IMG/VR virus record: IMGVR_UViG_3300042900_000355 | Span: 1-58,887 of that record | Reading direction: 5' to 3' (one strand) | Source: a virus | DNA: 58,887 bases | Part shown: in pieces, positions 1 through 7,283 of the stretch | Position numbering within the stretch: position 1 is the stretch's first letter | Layout of the letters: every line of letters starts with the position of its first letter | Program-made: the position numbers and the translations under genes | Notes under the pieces: generated by a model | What the model was told of the DNA's origin: nothing | What the model saw: only the letters and a program-made list of their open reading frames with translations | Databases searched by the model: none

Positions 1-41
1 ATGTACTTTTTAGATATTGGTTGTGGTCTAAATCGATTCAT
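1..41 (-). CDS. N-terminus of a gene running off the left edge (partial)
   Basis: An ATG at 41 opens a frame that stays open to the window edge (13 codons, beginning MNRFRPQP). It overlaps the stop of the next upstream gene as ATGA, and that gene's GAGGAAG tail supplies a Shine-Dalgarno. The arrangement copies the coupled junctions of the following genes, so it is probably a real gene start. The product cannot be identified from 13 residues. Confidence 0.55.
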   Translation of the reverse strand, partial: MNRFRPQPISKKY

Positions 42-406
42 TCTTCAACTTCCTCTACGGGTTGATTGGGAATGTTTTCTGTATCACCATCTTGTGCAGG
101 TACAAAGCCCATGCCTAACATTGTTTCCCTTTCAAAAGGCGTGCAGTGAGGACGAAACACAAACAGTCTACAAGTGAGATTATCTTGGCTGTAGTAGATC
201 CTGTACCGAACCTGTTCTACGCCCAAAGCATCAGCCAGTTCCTGCGATGAGAATGTTTCAGGCCAAGACTCGTTCACACTGGCCCGGGTCTTTTCAAAGT
301 AAAAATCCTGCATACGTTGTACAGCAGAACCCCTGCCCCAAAATGCATTTTGCTTGCACCATGCAATCTTGCGGTCTAGCATTTCTGTTGTGATTTCATT
401 GGTCAT
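38..406 (-). CDS. Hypothetical phage protein, 122 aa
   Basis: No family recognised. The protein is soluble, has an aromatic-rich N-terminal half and ends in an acidic tail VEEVEE. The start at 406 overlaps the stop of the upstream FGVEE gene as ATGA, and the codons for that gene's GVEE tail provide GGAG eight bases before the ATG. It belongs to the minus-strand run of small, probably early genes. Confidence 0.8.
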   Translation of the reverse strand: MTNEITTEMLDRKIAWCKQNAFWGRGSAVQRMQDFYFEKTRASVNESWPETFSSQELADALGVEQVRYRIYYSQDNLTCRLFVFRPHCTPFERETMLGMGFVPAQDGDTENIPNQPVEEVEE

Positions 407-609
407 TCTTCAACTCCGAAATGTTCAATCACTGCATAATTCAATTCTTTTGCAGGGTCATCCATTTTTTTATTCTCCAGGTCCATGCCGGCTTGATGTG
501 TGATTTGAACCATCGCAATTTCACGCATCAGCAGGAGGGCGAACTTTTTGTAATCAAACTCAGGAGCCTGATAACATTCTACTGCCAGTTTTTCAATTCG
601 TCCGTTCAT
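403..609 (-). CDS. Small conserved phage protein with FGVEE C-terminus, 68 aa
   Basis: One of four small proteins here that end in a (H/Y/L)FGVEE-like tail (403, 606, 764 and 1892). It starts MNGRIEKLAVECY, like the MNERIQQLAEQA start of its neighbour. I recall this layout from many phage genomes, where it has no known function. Start and stop both overlap neighbours as ATGA, so translation is coupled along the cluster. Confidence 0.8.
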   Translation of the reverse strand: MNGRIEKLAVECYQAPEFDYKKFALLLMREIAMVQITHQAGMDLENKKMDDPAKELNYAVIEHFGVEE

Positions 610-767
610 TTTCCAACTCCGAAATGTATTTTAATCCACCGGTTAATCTCCGCTAATACCTCTTCGGTAACATCTTTGACCTCACCTGTTAGAACACAAG
701 GTTCACATTCCCAAGTGCAGATTGTTTTACTTTTTCCATCTTGCTCGACCACAACCGATAGTTTCAT
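606..767 (-). CDS. Small protein of the FGV-tail group, 53 aa
   Basis: This frame runs from ATG at 767 to TGA at 606. It begins MKLSVVVEQDGKSKTI and ends HFGVGK, a variant of the FGVEE tail. Both ends make ATGA overlaps with the flanking genes, and GGAG in the upstream gene's tail codons lies at Shine-Dalgarno distance. It fills what would otherwise be the only hole in this coupled cluster. CxxxCxxC-like cysteines occur mid-protein. Function unknown. Confidence 0.75.
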   Translation of the reverse strand: MKLSVVVEQDGKSKTICTWECEPCVLTGEVKDVTEEVLAEINRWIKIHFGVGK

Positions 768-946
768 TCTTCAACTCCGAAATATTTTTTGATAGCATTC
801 ATATGATAGTCTTCGTTGTAGCCACCGACATTTTTTACGGCCTGGATACATTCCTTAACAATCAACTCGGCGAAATATCCAATAGATTCTTCATCTTTGT
901 TTAAGAATCCAGCCTGTTCAGCAAGTTGTTGAATTCGTTCGTTCAT
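764..946 (-). CDS. Small conserved phage protein with FGVEE C-terminus, 60 aa
   Basis: The protein has an MNERIQQLAEQA start, a central FAELIVKEC helix and a KKYFGVEE end. It is the clearest member of the small family shared with 403-609 and 1892-2068. Its last codons (GGA GTT GAA GAA TGA) contain GGAG followed by the ATG of the next gene, so the conserved tail doubles as a ribosome-binding site. Function unknown. Confidence 0.82.
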   Translation of the reverse strand: MNERIQQLAEQAGFLNKDEESIGYFAELIVKECIQAVKNVGGYNEDYHMNAIKKYFGVEE

Positions 947-1152
947 ATCATATCCTTAAACAATTCTTTGAATGTGATTGCCTTGCCTGTGGTATAAACA
1001 ATGTCAAAACTATCATTGGTAATGTGATATTTGTTTCTGTCACAATTCACATACTCACCTTTAGCATCAGTATATACCTGACGCATTTGTGTAAAGGTAC
1101 TATCCACAACACCGTCGAGCATAACACGGGTGGTAATTTTACGCTTGTTCAT
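943..1152 (-). CDS. Hypothetical protein, 69 aa
   Basis: Not recognised. It has a basic N-terminus (MNKRKITTRV) and a compact, mixed-polarity sequence with no membrane segment. ATGA overlaps on both sides place it inside the coupled small-gene operon. Confidence 0.72.
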   Translation of the reverse strand: MNKRKITTRVMLDGVVDSTFTQMRQVYTDAKGEYVNCDRNKYHITNDSFDIVYTTGKAITFKELFKDMI

Positions 1153-1325
1153 TTTTTAGCCCAAGCAATATAACCACCGTTGGTGCCACTCCACGGACAA
1201 TATTGTTCCCATAGTGCCGTGGCTGTTTCGGGATTTTCTGTCATGAGTTTATCCACGGCGGGCCTCATTAGATATCCAGCATGACTCCAGTCATGATTTT
1301 TTAGTGCAGTTTCAAGTTCGTTCAT
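1149..1325 (-). CDS. Hypothetical protein, 58 aa
   Basis: Starts MNELETALKNHDW and ends WAKK. I chose the ATG at 1325, which overlaps the kinase stop as TGATG and has GGAG six bases upstream, over a TTG four codons earlier. Two Trp-rich stretches are visible. No family recognised. Confidence 0.72.
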   Translation of the reverse strand: MNELETALKNHDWSHAGYLMRPAVDKLMTENPETATALWEQYCPWSGTNGGYIAWAKK

Positions 1326-1786
1326 CACACTCTCCAAATTTCTTCAAAACCTTCCGACAAGTCGGGCTCTTCCCAGTCTTCAATCATGCGTTCAATCACC
1401 TCGGGTGGGATTGTTTTGCCCGGACGGCTGGCCAATCGTCGTGCCAATTCTTCTGGCTCGGGCGTGGCGAACACCACAGCAATGGCTGAGTATTCCGGCA
1501 ACATGCGAAACTTTCGAGCACGGCTGGCCCGAGTGGTGCTGGTCTGATCCCATATGATGTCGTGGCCATTGGCCTGTGCCACAAGCGCATGGTTGGTCAT
1601 CATGCGAACAGCGATGGGCATGTATTCTTCAAACACTTCTGAATAAGTCTTGCCTTCTCGCTTGGCATGATCTTCCACCCAGGGATCAGTACTGACCACT
1701 GGCAAGCCCAACGCCCAGATTTGATTTTTGATCCAGGTGCTTTTGCCTGATCCTGGCACTCCCACCAACATGTATAACTTAGGCAC
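1325..1786 (-). CDS. Polynucleotide 5'-kinase-type P-loop protein (PseT kinase domain only)
   Basis: A nucleotide kinase of the T4 polynucleotide kinase/zeta-toxin group, predicted to phosphorylate 5'-OH ends of RNA or DNA. The Walker A motif GVPGSGKST lies at about residues 9-17. It is followed by STDPW, IIWDQTSTTRASR (the strand and Asp used by these kinases) and RRLASRPGKTIPPEVIERM, which resembles the T4 PseT lid region. At about 153 aa it has only the kinase half; the HAD 3'-phosphatase half of PseT is absent. The GTG at 1786 is preferred over a longer hydrophobic extension because GGAG lies five bases upstream and the protein then starts like PseT. It overlaps the upstream 38-aa frame by 8 bases. 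Confidence 0.82.
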   Translation of the reverse strand: MPKLYMLVGVPGSGKSTWIKNQIWALGLPVVSTDPWVEDHAKREGKTYSEVFEEYMPIAVRMMTNHALVAQANGHDIIWDQTSTTRASRARKFRMLPEYSAIAVVFATPEPEELARRLASRPGKTIPPEVIERMIEDWEEPDLSEGFEEIWRV

Positions 1787-1895
1787 AATAACTCCAAAAA
1801 TATTGTGCAACGCCAAACACAAACACAGCCACACCAAACACAAACAGGGCAGGCTGTATCACATAGAATACCAAGAATGCTTCAAAATCATTCAT
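1779..1895 (-). CDS. Single-span membrane microprotein, 38 aa
   Basis: A short frame between two coupled genes. It starts with ATG overlapping the upstream stop as ATGA, behind the GGAG of that gene's GVEE tail. The product is MNDFEAFLVFYVIQ followed by a strongly hydrophobic segment rich in Val, Phe and Gly (FVFGVAVFVFGVA). It ends at TAA, inside the start region of the kinase. The fit of both junctions supports a real gene. It may be a membrane-acting host-takeover peptide; this is a guess. Confidence 0.6.
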   Translation of the reverse strand: MNDFEAFLVFYVIQPALFVFGVAVFVFGVAQYFWSYCA

Positions 1896-2068
1896 TCTTC
1901 AACTCCTAAATGTTGTTTGGTTATTTTGGCACATTCTTCAATAACCAACTTGGTGTATTTCTCCAATTGTGCAGGGGTAAGCATAGCCGATCCATAAGGT
2001 GCAGCCTTGACCACATCAACAGGTTGATTACGGGCTTGAGCCAATAGTTCAAACATTCGTTCGTTCAT
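1892..2068 (-). CDS. Small conserved phage protein with LGVEE C-terminus, 58 aa
   Basis: Starts MNERMFELLAQARNQ and ends KQHLGVEE, so it belongs to the same family as 764-946. An upstream in-frame start exists, but the ATG at 2068 overlaps the previous stop as ATGA and matches the MNER start of its paralogue. Function unknown. Confidence 0.8.
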   Translation of the reverse strand: MNERMFELLAQARNQPVDVVKAAPYGSAMLTPAQLEKYTKLVIEECAKITKQHLGVEE

Positions 2069-2334
2069 TTCAAATCTCCACGCAAGGTGTGCCACATCCG
2101 GGGATCAGTGCCCAAGTAGATGCGATACTTTTGATAATTGCGCCATTGGCTCAGTCTGTTCACGCCACGCTCAACCCAGTCAAACATGGCACTACGGAAC
2201 CACAAGGGATTTACAATGGCTATCAGCAAAGCCACAGCCACAGGCACAATCAGCACAGCCACAACCACCCAATGAAAGGTCATTGCACGATAATAACGGC
2301 CACCACCGGGCACCAGTTCAATTTCTTTACTCAT
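2065..2334 (-). CDS. Hypothetical membrane protein, 89 aa
   Basis: One clear membrane segment (about 25 hydrophobic residues, VVVAVLIVPVAVALLIAIV) sits in the N-terminal third, followed by a Trp- and Arg-rich soluble part. I chose MSKEIELV at 2334 because it forms an ATGA overlap with the upstream stop. Function unknown; a membrane location is the only safe inference. Confidence 0.75.
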   Translation of the reverse strand: MSKEIELVPGGGRYYRAMTFHWVVVAVLIVPVAVALLIAIVNPLWFRSAMFDWVERGVNRLSQWRNYQKYRIYLGTDPRMWHTLRGDLK

Positions 2335-2717
2335 GTTGCGTTTACCTTTGCCAAAAATTCGCGGCATGCGGCTTCGGTGCGCTTGGTCACCACTACCTTG
2401 CCACCCCAGAAGCCTACGTATAGACTACGGTGCTCCACAAACTTCACTTCGCCGTCTGCACCCACATGCTTTTGACGAGCCGCTGGCCGGGCAGGTGCAG
2501 CCTTTTTTGCCGGAGCCTTTGGCACTACTGCCACAGCAGGCTTGACTGCCACTGCCTTTGCAGGCACAGGCACTGCAAGCGGACGATGTTCAAAGCCATG
2601 TTTGGCATCGTAGCGGGCTATGGCTTTTTCATCCATGCCCCATGTGGCCAGCAGTCGTTTGACTTCTGTGCCGGGCAGTTGATTCCAATGTATAATAGGG
2701 TCAGTCCAGTTGTTCAT
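2331..2717 (-). CDS. Hypothetical protein with Ala/Pro/Lys-rich linker, 128 aa
   Basis: An N-terminal segment with WNQLPGTEVKRLLATWG and a C-terminal segment with YVGFWGGKVVVTKRTEAA are joined by a low-complexity Ala-Pro-Lys-Val linker (about residues 45-80). It is the first gene after a strong sigma70 promoter at 2744-2772 and has GGAG before the ATG. It therefore heads the leftward small-gene operon. Function unknown; the basic linker suggests nucleic-acid or protein contact. Confidence 0.78.
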   Translation of the reverse strand: MNNWTDPIIHWNQLPGTEVKRLLATWGMDEKAIARYDAKHGFEHRPLAVPVPAKAVAVKPAVAVVPKAPAKKAAPARPAARQKHVGADGEVKFVEHRSLYVGFWGGKVVVTKRTEAACREFLAKVNAT

Positions 2718-2743
2718 TTCGAGCTCCTTGTTGCGATGTGTGT

Positions 2744-2772
2744 ATTATAGCAAATTGGGAATTATTGGTCAA
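2744..2772 (-). promoter_or_regulatory. Strong sigma70-type promoter
   Basis: On the minus strand, TTGACC, a 17-bp spacer, then TATAAT, followed by ACACACAT. It lies about 27 bases upstream of the ATG at 2717 and drives the leftward small-gene cluster. It is nearly identical to the promoters at 3149-3177 and 3510-3538. Confidence 0.88.
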
Positions 2773-2788
2773 TCAAAATTAATTTGTG

Positions 2789-3121
2789 TCAATTGAACAT
2801 ACACGGAGTAGGATCACAAATTTCGCCGTGTCGTCGTAATTGTATCTGCTCATAATCTGTAAGAAAGTCGTTGTCAACTAAATTATGCCAGGAGATTATT
2901 TCTCCATACCGGTTGGGATTCTCTTGTATTTTTTTATTATTCAATCGTATCCGGGGACCCAACTCGGTTATAACAAATTCCATTAATTTCCAATCTTTTC
3001 GAAAATGTTTTTTATACGTTTTCTCATCGGGAATATAAAAGTAGTTGTTATTACGTTTACCAAAAGCAAGGTGTCCGTCAAGGTGCGTGACAAAAAAATA
3101 TGTGTGAATGTGTAGTTTCAT
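2789..3121 (-). CDS. Hypothetical protein, 110 aa
   Basis: No family recognised. The sequence is rich in Tyr, Lys and Asn (MKLHIHTYFFVTHLDG at the start). It has its own strong promoter (3149-3177) and a GGAG Shine-Dalgarno. The repeated monocistronic promoter layout suggests an early, host-interaction gene. Confidence 0.75.
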   Translation of the reverse strand: MKLHIHTYFFVTHLDGHLAFGKRNNNYFYIPDEKTYKKHFRKDWKLMEFVITELGPRIRLNNKKIQENPNRYGEIISWHNLVDNDFLTDYEQIQLRRHGEICDPTPCMFN

Positions 3122-3148
3122 TCCCGCTCCGTTGTTGTGTATGTGTGT

Positions 3149-3177
3149 ATTATAGCAAAACGGTGATTATTGGTCAA
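3149..3177 (-). promoter_or_regulatory. Strong sigma70-type promoter
   Basis: On the minus strand, TTGACC, 17 bp, TATAAT, then ACACACAT. The -35 overlaps the stop codon of the GIY-YIG gene. It drives the 110-aa gene at 2789-3121. Confidence 0.88.
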
Positions 3178-3503
3178 CCGTTTTGCTTCACGCGAACATC
3201 GGTGTTCAGCGCAGGTGTATACTTTTGTATTAACTCGCGCTCCAATTTGTGTGCGGCATCTTTGCCACGCACAATGTCCACAATAGCCACGTTCATTGCT
3301 TCCACGCCGTTTGTGCGAATTGCTTCGTACAGGTTCCAGGCTTTGTCTTCTGTGCGGCTACGGTAGATATGCTTGTTAACACGGCTACGAAGCGACATGT
3401 TGATTGTGCGCTGAGTTTTGGCGGTAATACCAATGTAGTACTCAAATCCAATCTGGATACAGTACACTATGTGGCTGCGATCAATACGTTTCTTTCTCAT
3501 CAT
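3174..3503 (-). CDS. GIY-YIG nuclease
   Basis: A GIY-YIG endonuclease domain. The IVY and YYIG strands lie within about residues 12-25 ([17 protein letters not shown]). The conserved Arg follows in SLRSRVNKH, and ELIQKY with ..ALNTD supplies the Glu/Asn end of the fold. At 109 aa it is a free-standing domain, as in several T4-like phages, where such proteins are homing-type or DNA-degrading nucleases. The -10 box of its promoter ends six bases before the ATG, so the transcript probably begins at the start codon, and no Shine-Dalgarno is present. Confidence 0.82.
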   Translation of the reverse strand: MMRKKRIDRSHIVYCIQIGFEYYIGITAKTQRTINMSLRSRVNKHIYRSRTEDKAWNLYEAIRTNGVEAMNVAIVDIVRGKDAAHKLERELIQKYTPALNTDVRVKQNG

Positions 3504-3509
3504 GTGTGT

Positions 3510-3538
3510 ATTATAGCATTTCGGGCATTTTCAGTCAA
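3510..3538 (-). promoter_or_regulatory. Strong sigma70-type promoter giving a probable leaderless mRNA
   Basis: On the minus strand, TTGACT, 17 bp, TATAAT, then ACACAC and ATG. The expected start point (about 7 bases after the -10) coincides with the ATG of the GIY-YIG gene. Confidence 0.87.
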
Positions 3539-3565
3539 CCGAATTGCCTGTTGCAAAAATACAAC

Positions 3566-3608
3566 AAAAGTACTACTTTTTTGGAGTGTAAAAAGTACTA
3601 CTTTTTTG
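3566..3608. repeat. Tandem 18-bp direct repeat, each copy self-complementary
   Basis: AAAAGTACTACTTTTTTG occurs at 3566-3583 and again, identically, at 3591-3608 (25-base periodicity). Each copy can fold as AAAAGT-ACT-ACTTTT. The pair lies between the leftward GIY-YIG promoter and the rightward island starting at 3649. It could be a repressor operator or a pair of weak two-way terminators. Confidence 0.7.
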
Positions 3609-3648
3609 CTATTTTGGCTCAGGGCCATTGGTGTTACTAAGTATTGAC

Positions 3649-4731
3649 ATGACAGATTTATACCACCAAATTTATCAGGGAGAAATATTTCAAAAGAGTC
3701 AATGTATTTGGCATGAAAATACGCTCATGAATTTCTTTCGAAGCAATTTGTTATCACTTGGATATAAACCACTAAGCGACAATAATAAAGTTTATCAACG
3801 TGGCACACGCCAAGTTGTGATATGCCTGGTTGATGATTTTTCAACCTGTAGCACAAATCACAACACATCGTTACCGTATCTTTTTGATAAAGACACAGTA
3901 GTCATCACAGACAATTACATCACTGTCCCAACTCAATATCAAGTGTGTCAACTACCCCCTAGTTTTTTTGGCATATACAATCATACACCTTCTGATGCAA
4001 AATGGAATCCTGATAGACGTTTTAATTTTAGTGTAAACAGGTTGGATACTAAACGTATGTTGGTGCTATTAGAAATATGGAACCGTGTTATGTTAATGGC
4101 AGCTGACGGATTCACAGTTGACAATTTGGATTATATTAATTTTAATTGTTGGGCCTGGTCTGGCGATAACGGTTCAGTTAGTGGATTGAAAGAAAATTTT
4201 ACACAGCAATGGCAACAATTGGAATTGCATTATCAAGAAGTTTATCAACATGTATATGAAGACTTGTTACCACACATGCCGTTTTGTAATCATGATCTTG
4301 ATCACAAACAATCACATTTACAAGCCTGGGCTAATATTGTAATAGAAACTTACAGTTCGGATACCACTGTGGCCCTCAGTGAAAAAACGTTTAGAGCTTT
4401 GTGTTTGCCTGTGCCGTGGATTGTGTATGCGGGAAAACATACTGTGGCATACTTGCACAGTTTGGGATTTGATATTTTACATGACGCAATCAGCCATGAG
4501 TATGATGGTATGATTGTTAACAAGACTGCTGCCTATGGGGACAAAATGGTGGATTTTATCTTTGAAGGACATGATGCTGTTGAAAAGTTCAAAGCCATGC
4601 CGTGGCCTGAACTATCTCAACGCTGTGAACAAGCTGCACAACATAACCAAACCTTATTAGCTCAAATGCAATCCAACTGGCCTATAGATTTTGCCAACTG
4701 GTGGCCTAGTGTAATTGAAAAAATAAAATAA
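3649..4731 (+). CDS. Glycosyltransferase-like protein (GT10-like C-terminal motif), 360 aa
   Basis: The C-terminal half carries ETYSSDTTVALSEKTFRAL, then PWIVYAGKHTVAYLHSLGFD and EYDG. I associate this pattern (E-T...EKT.kAL...P.iv......L..LGF..EYD) with fucosyltransferase-like proteins common in phages. FNFSVNR at about residue 120 resembles the N-lobe Arg motif of that group. The donor and acceptor cannot be told. I chose ATG 3649 over TTG 3628. The stop overlaps the next start as TAATG, so it is coupled to the asparagine-synthetase homologue. A diverged relative is at 38596-39669, in the other plus-strand island. Confidence 0.65.
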   Translation: MTDLYHQIYQGEIFQKSQCIWHENTLMNFFRSNLLSLGYKPLSDNNKVYQRGTRQVVICLVDDFSTCSTNHNTSLPYLFDKDTVVITDNYITVPTQYQVCQLPPSFFGIYNHTPSDAKWNPDRRFNFSVNRLDTKRMLVLLEIWNRVMLMAADGFTVDNLDYINFNCWAWSGDNGSVSGLKENFTQQWQQLELHYQEVYQHVYEDLLPHMPFCNHDLDHKQSHLQAWANIVIETYSSDTTVALSEKTFRALCLPVPWIVYAGKHTVAYLHSLGFDILHDAISHEYDGMIVNKTAAYGDKMVDFIFEGHDAVEKFKAMPWPELSQRCEQAAQHNQTLLAQMQSNWPIDFANWWPSVIEKIK

Positions 4732-6266
4732 TGTGCGGCATATTGTTTGTGAAAAGTCAGCGGCCTCTTGGCATTGACCTACACCTACAAGCAGTTGATA
4801 AAATACATGCTCGTGGCCCAGACTTCACACATTACCAGCATCATAACAATATTTTTATAGCACAGACTGTGTTACATATCACAGGTGAAGATGAGTTTTA
4901 TCACCGACCACGATCAGACTTTTTGGCTTATAATGGTGAAGTTTATAACTATCGTTGGTTTGGCCGATACACTACAGACACAGAATTAGTGTATCGCACT
5001 GTGCGAGAACAAAACTACAAGAAGATTCCTTACTTTGAAGGGCCTTGGGCTTGGGTGTATACTGATTTTGAATCAGTGAGATTTGCAACAGATCCACAAG
5101 GCGAGCGTTGTTTGTATCGATATCAAGATGATAACATTTTGATTGTGACCAGTGAAGTATCGGCAATCTTGTGTTATACACAGCCCAAAGTTCATGTTGA
5201 CGCATGGAGTCAAAAGCACTGGCCTACCATACGTCGCACACCTTATGAAGGCATTGAACGCTGTGAACCAGGTCGATTGTATACCGAAACTGGCTTGAGT
5301 TTTCAGCTTGACAGCATATTTGACTGGGTCCACGCACCACAGTCTATGAGTGACTCAGAAGCTCAAGAAGAATTTGATTGGATATTTGACAAGGTCATAG
5401 CAGACATGCGCCCCACAGAACCTGCAGGATTGACCTTTAGTGGTGGCGTGGACTCTGGAATCATCCTGGCTGCCATGCCGGAGTTTGCAGGATTGTACAC
5501 CACAGTGTGTGAAGGCAAAGACACTGTGAGCATGAGAATTAGAGATTTCTTGACTGATCAACAATGTCAAAAACTCATTGAGTTGCCCATGACCGAACGT
5601 GACTGGGCGCAGGACCACATTGACATCATTGAGTGTTCACAAATGCCTGTGCAGAGTTGGAGTTTTGTTGGCCAATGGCACATTGCTCATCACTGTCAAC
5701 AACGTATCTTGTTCACTGGCATAGCCGCTGATGAATTATTTGGCGGATATCCTGCGTATCACAACATGGCATTTGACATCAAAACATCCGCAAGTCCTTA
5801 CAGTTGTTTTGATCCATCAGACACAGATAGTCAACGTCTTTGGGATCAGTGTGTGTCTGCTTCACAAGGGCATGCAGGTGCTGCCACACTGCTCATGGAT
5901 TATCTTGTGCAGATCACAGCAGTTGATGCACGTGGAGTAGACACCATGACCATGGCACACAGCATAGAACCGCGTTCACCTTTTATGCATCCTAAGATTA
6001 TAAAGTTTGCTCTCAATTTGCCTTGGCATTTGAGACAAGGCAAACCATTATTGCAGAACAAGTTTTTAAAAAAATGGCCTAGAGATTTGCTATTGCCCAA
6101 ACAAGGATTTGCAGGACACTGCAACGACAGCTTGCCTTGGATGGGAGTGAATGTTCCTGCATCGTCAGATCGATCTATACAGTGGAAACAGATTCAGTCA
6201 GCTACTTTTTTACAATATTGTGGTATTGATTCCAGTCAATCAACACATCAAACCATTCAGGAGTAA
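4731..6266 (+). CDS. Asparagine synthetase (glutamine-hydrolysing)-like amidotransferase
   Basis: Two-domain amidotransferase of 511 aa. The N-terminal class II glutaminase begins at Cys2 (MCGILFVKS) and has RGPD near residue 33 and YNGEVYNY near 68, residues that bind glutamine in AsnB. The C-terminal synthetase domain has the PP-loop TFSGGVDSG near 238 and TGIAADELFGGYP near 330, then the EPRSPFMHP and KQGFAG motifs. The family activates a carboxylate with ATP and transfers ammonia; free aspartate or a peptide or sugar carboxylate could be the substrate. Placement beside a glycosyltransferase-like gene suggests surface or capsular chemistry. The 3' end overlaps the convergent gene by 65 bases. 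Confidence 0.88.
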   Translation: MCGILFVKSQRPLGIDLHLQAVDKIHARGPDFTHYQHHNNIFIAQTVLHITGEDEFYHRPRSDFLAYNGEVYNYRWFGRYTTDTELVYRTVREQNYKKIPYFEGPWAWVYTDFESVRFATDPQGERCLYRYQDDNILIVTSEVSAILCYTQPKVHVDAWSQKHWPTIRRTPYEGIERCEPGRLYTETGLSFQLDSIFDWVHAPQSMSDSEAQEEFDWIFDKVIADMRPTEPAGLTFSGGVDSGIILAAMPEFAGLYTTVCEGKDTVSMRIRDFLTDQQCQKLIELPMTERDWAQDHIDIIECSQMPVQSWSFVGQWHIAHHCQQRILFTGIAADELFGGYPAYHNMAFDIKTSASPYSCFDPSDTDSQRLWDQCVSASQGHAGAATLLMDYLVQITAVDARGVDTMTMAHSIEPRSPFMHPKIIKFALNLPWHLRQGKPLLQNKFLKKWPRDLLLPKQGFAGHCNDSLPWMGVNVPASSDRSIQWKQIQSATFLQYCGIDSSQSTHQTIQE

Positions 6267-6909
6267 TGACAATTTCTGGATTGGCGTGAGCATAGGCCAC
6301 AAAGGCTGCAACACAATCTGATTCACCAGGTGTGACCCACCTGGTTTGGTCACTATTGTATTCGTACCAATACATGCCAAAAGGTGCAGCGGGATTTGTT
6401 AATCTAAAAGTAAACAACTGTCCAGGCCGTGCTCCGCATAATCCAGCAAATTGCTCTAGTGTGGTCACAGGCTCAAGATGCTGATACTGATCGGCTCTGC
6501 TGACATGTGTGCTTATGAATGCTGGTACAGTTTGGATTTCTGGTATGCGTTCCAAACATCTCAATCTACTGTCCCCAGTACCAGGGACTAGTGTACCATC
6601 TTGATCCAGCAACAACCAAGGTTTTACAATGCCTTGTGCCCGAATATCATGTATCCAAAGATTCAGTTTGACCAAATTGGCAATGTCGTAGTGATTGCGA
6701 GCATCGGCTGCAAACCCATCTATGCCGTCGTGATCAAGCCATTCCATGGCCCATCTGCACAATTCACTGAGTCGTTGATTGGTTGGTAAGTTTTGAAATT
6801 CTGCGGCCGGATTCCAAAATAAACAATGTGTGCCATTGTGTAAACTGTCATGAACAGGATCTAAATTACCAGGCCATTGTGCTTCAATTAAGGGATTGTT
6901 CCAATACAT
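6202..6909 (-). CDS. ParB/sulfiredoxin-like domain protein, 235 aa
   Basis: The central part reads like a ParB-type fold: QGIVKPWLLLDQDGTLVPG, then TGDSRLRCLERIP and TVPAFIS, matching the 'dG.lv.G..R..al' pattern of that superfamily. The flanking regions are unrecognised. ParB-like phage proteins act as nucleases, CTPases or kinases, so the role stays open. Its 3' end overlaps the convergent AsnB-like gene by 65 bases. Confidence 0.6.
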   Translation of the reverse strand: MYWNNPLIEAQWPGNLDPVHDSLHNGTHCLFWNPAAEFQNLPTNQRLSELCRWAMEWLDHDGIDGFAADARNHYDIANLVKLNLWIHDIRAQGIVKPWLLLDQDGTLVPGTGDSRLRCLERIPEIQTVPAFISTHVSRADQYQHLEPVTTLEQFAGLCGARPGQLFTFRLTNPAAPFGMYWYEYNSDQTRWVTPGESDCVAAFVAYAHANPEIVITPEWFDVLIDWNQYHNIVKK

Positions 6910-6913
6910 ACAA

Positions 6914-7279
6914 TTAAGTCCGATTCAAAAAAGTCATCCACTTTTCTAAATCGCCGTACATGACCAACATCACAGCTTGTCGGCTGCCAAACAGAACAAT
7001 TTGCGGATTCTTGCCAATTTTGATGTAGTAAGGGCAATCCAACTTTTTGTCCAAGGTCAACAAATGTCTAGAAATAGCAACCAAGTTGGGTGGCACAGCA
7101 AATGAGTATGTTTCAAATTCCCATGTGCTCAAGGCCATATATCCAGCATTGGTCAATCTAAACCCGCCACCTTCTCTAAAGTTCATCCACCATGATTTAC
7201 ACGCTTCTTCATAAGTGGGACGATCTTCTTCAGGAAGACCTTGGAGAATTTTCTGTGTAATTTCTTCTTTGGTAATCAC
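6914..7279 (-). CDS. Conserved T4-like phage protein, 121 aa
   Basis: The C-terminal half (YYIKIGKNPQIVLFGSRQAV and the following MYGDLEKW) matches a hypothetical family I recall from T4-like marine phages. The N-terminus resembles a small helical domain with a Trp pair. It lies four bases from its neighbours, in the radical SAM operon. Function unknown. Confidence 0.75.
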   Translation of the reverse strand: MITKEEITQKILQGLPEEDRPTYEEACKSWWMNFREGGGFRLTNAGYMALSTWEFETYSFAVPPNLVAISRHLLTLDKKLDCPYYIKIGKNPQIVLFGSRQAVMLVMYGDLEKWMTFLNRT

Positions 7280-7283
7280 CGAC

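Noticed and set aside
3628-3648. Upstream TTG start for the first plus-strand gene
   Set aside because: The ATG at 3649 is closer to the size expected and no clear Shine-Dalgarno supports TTG.
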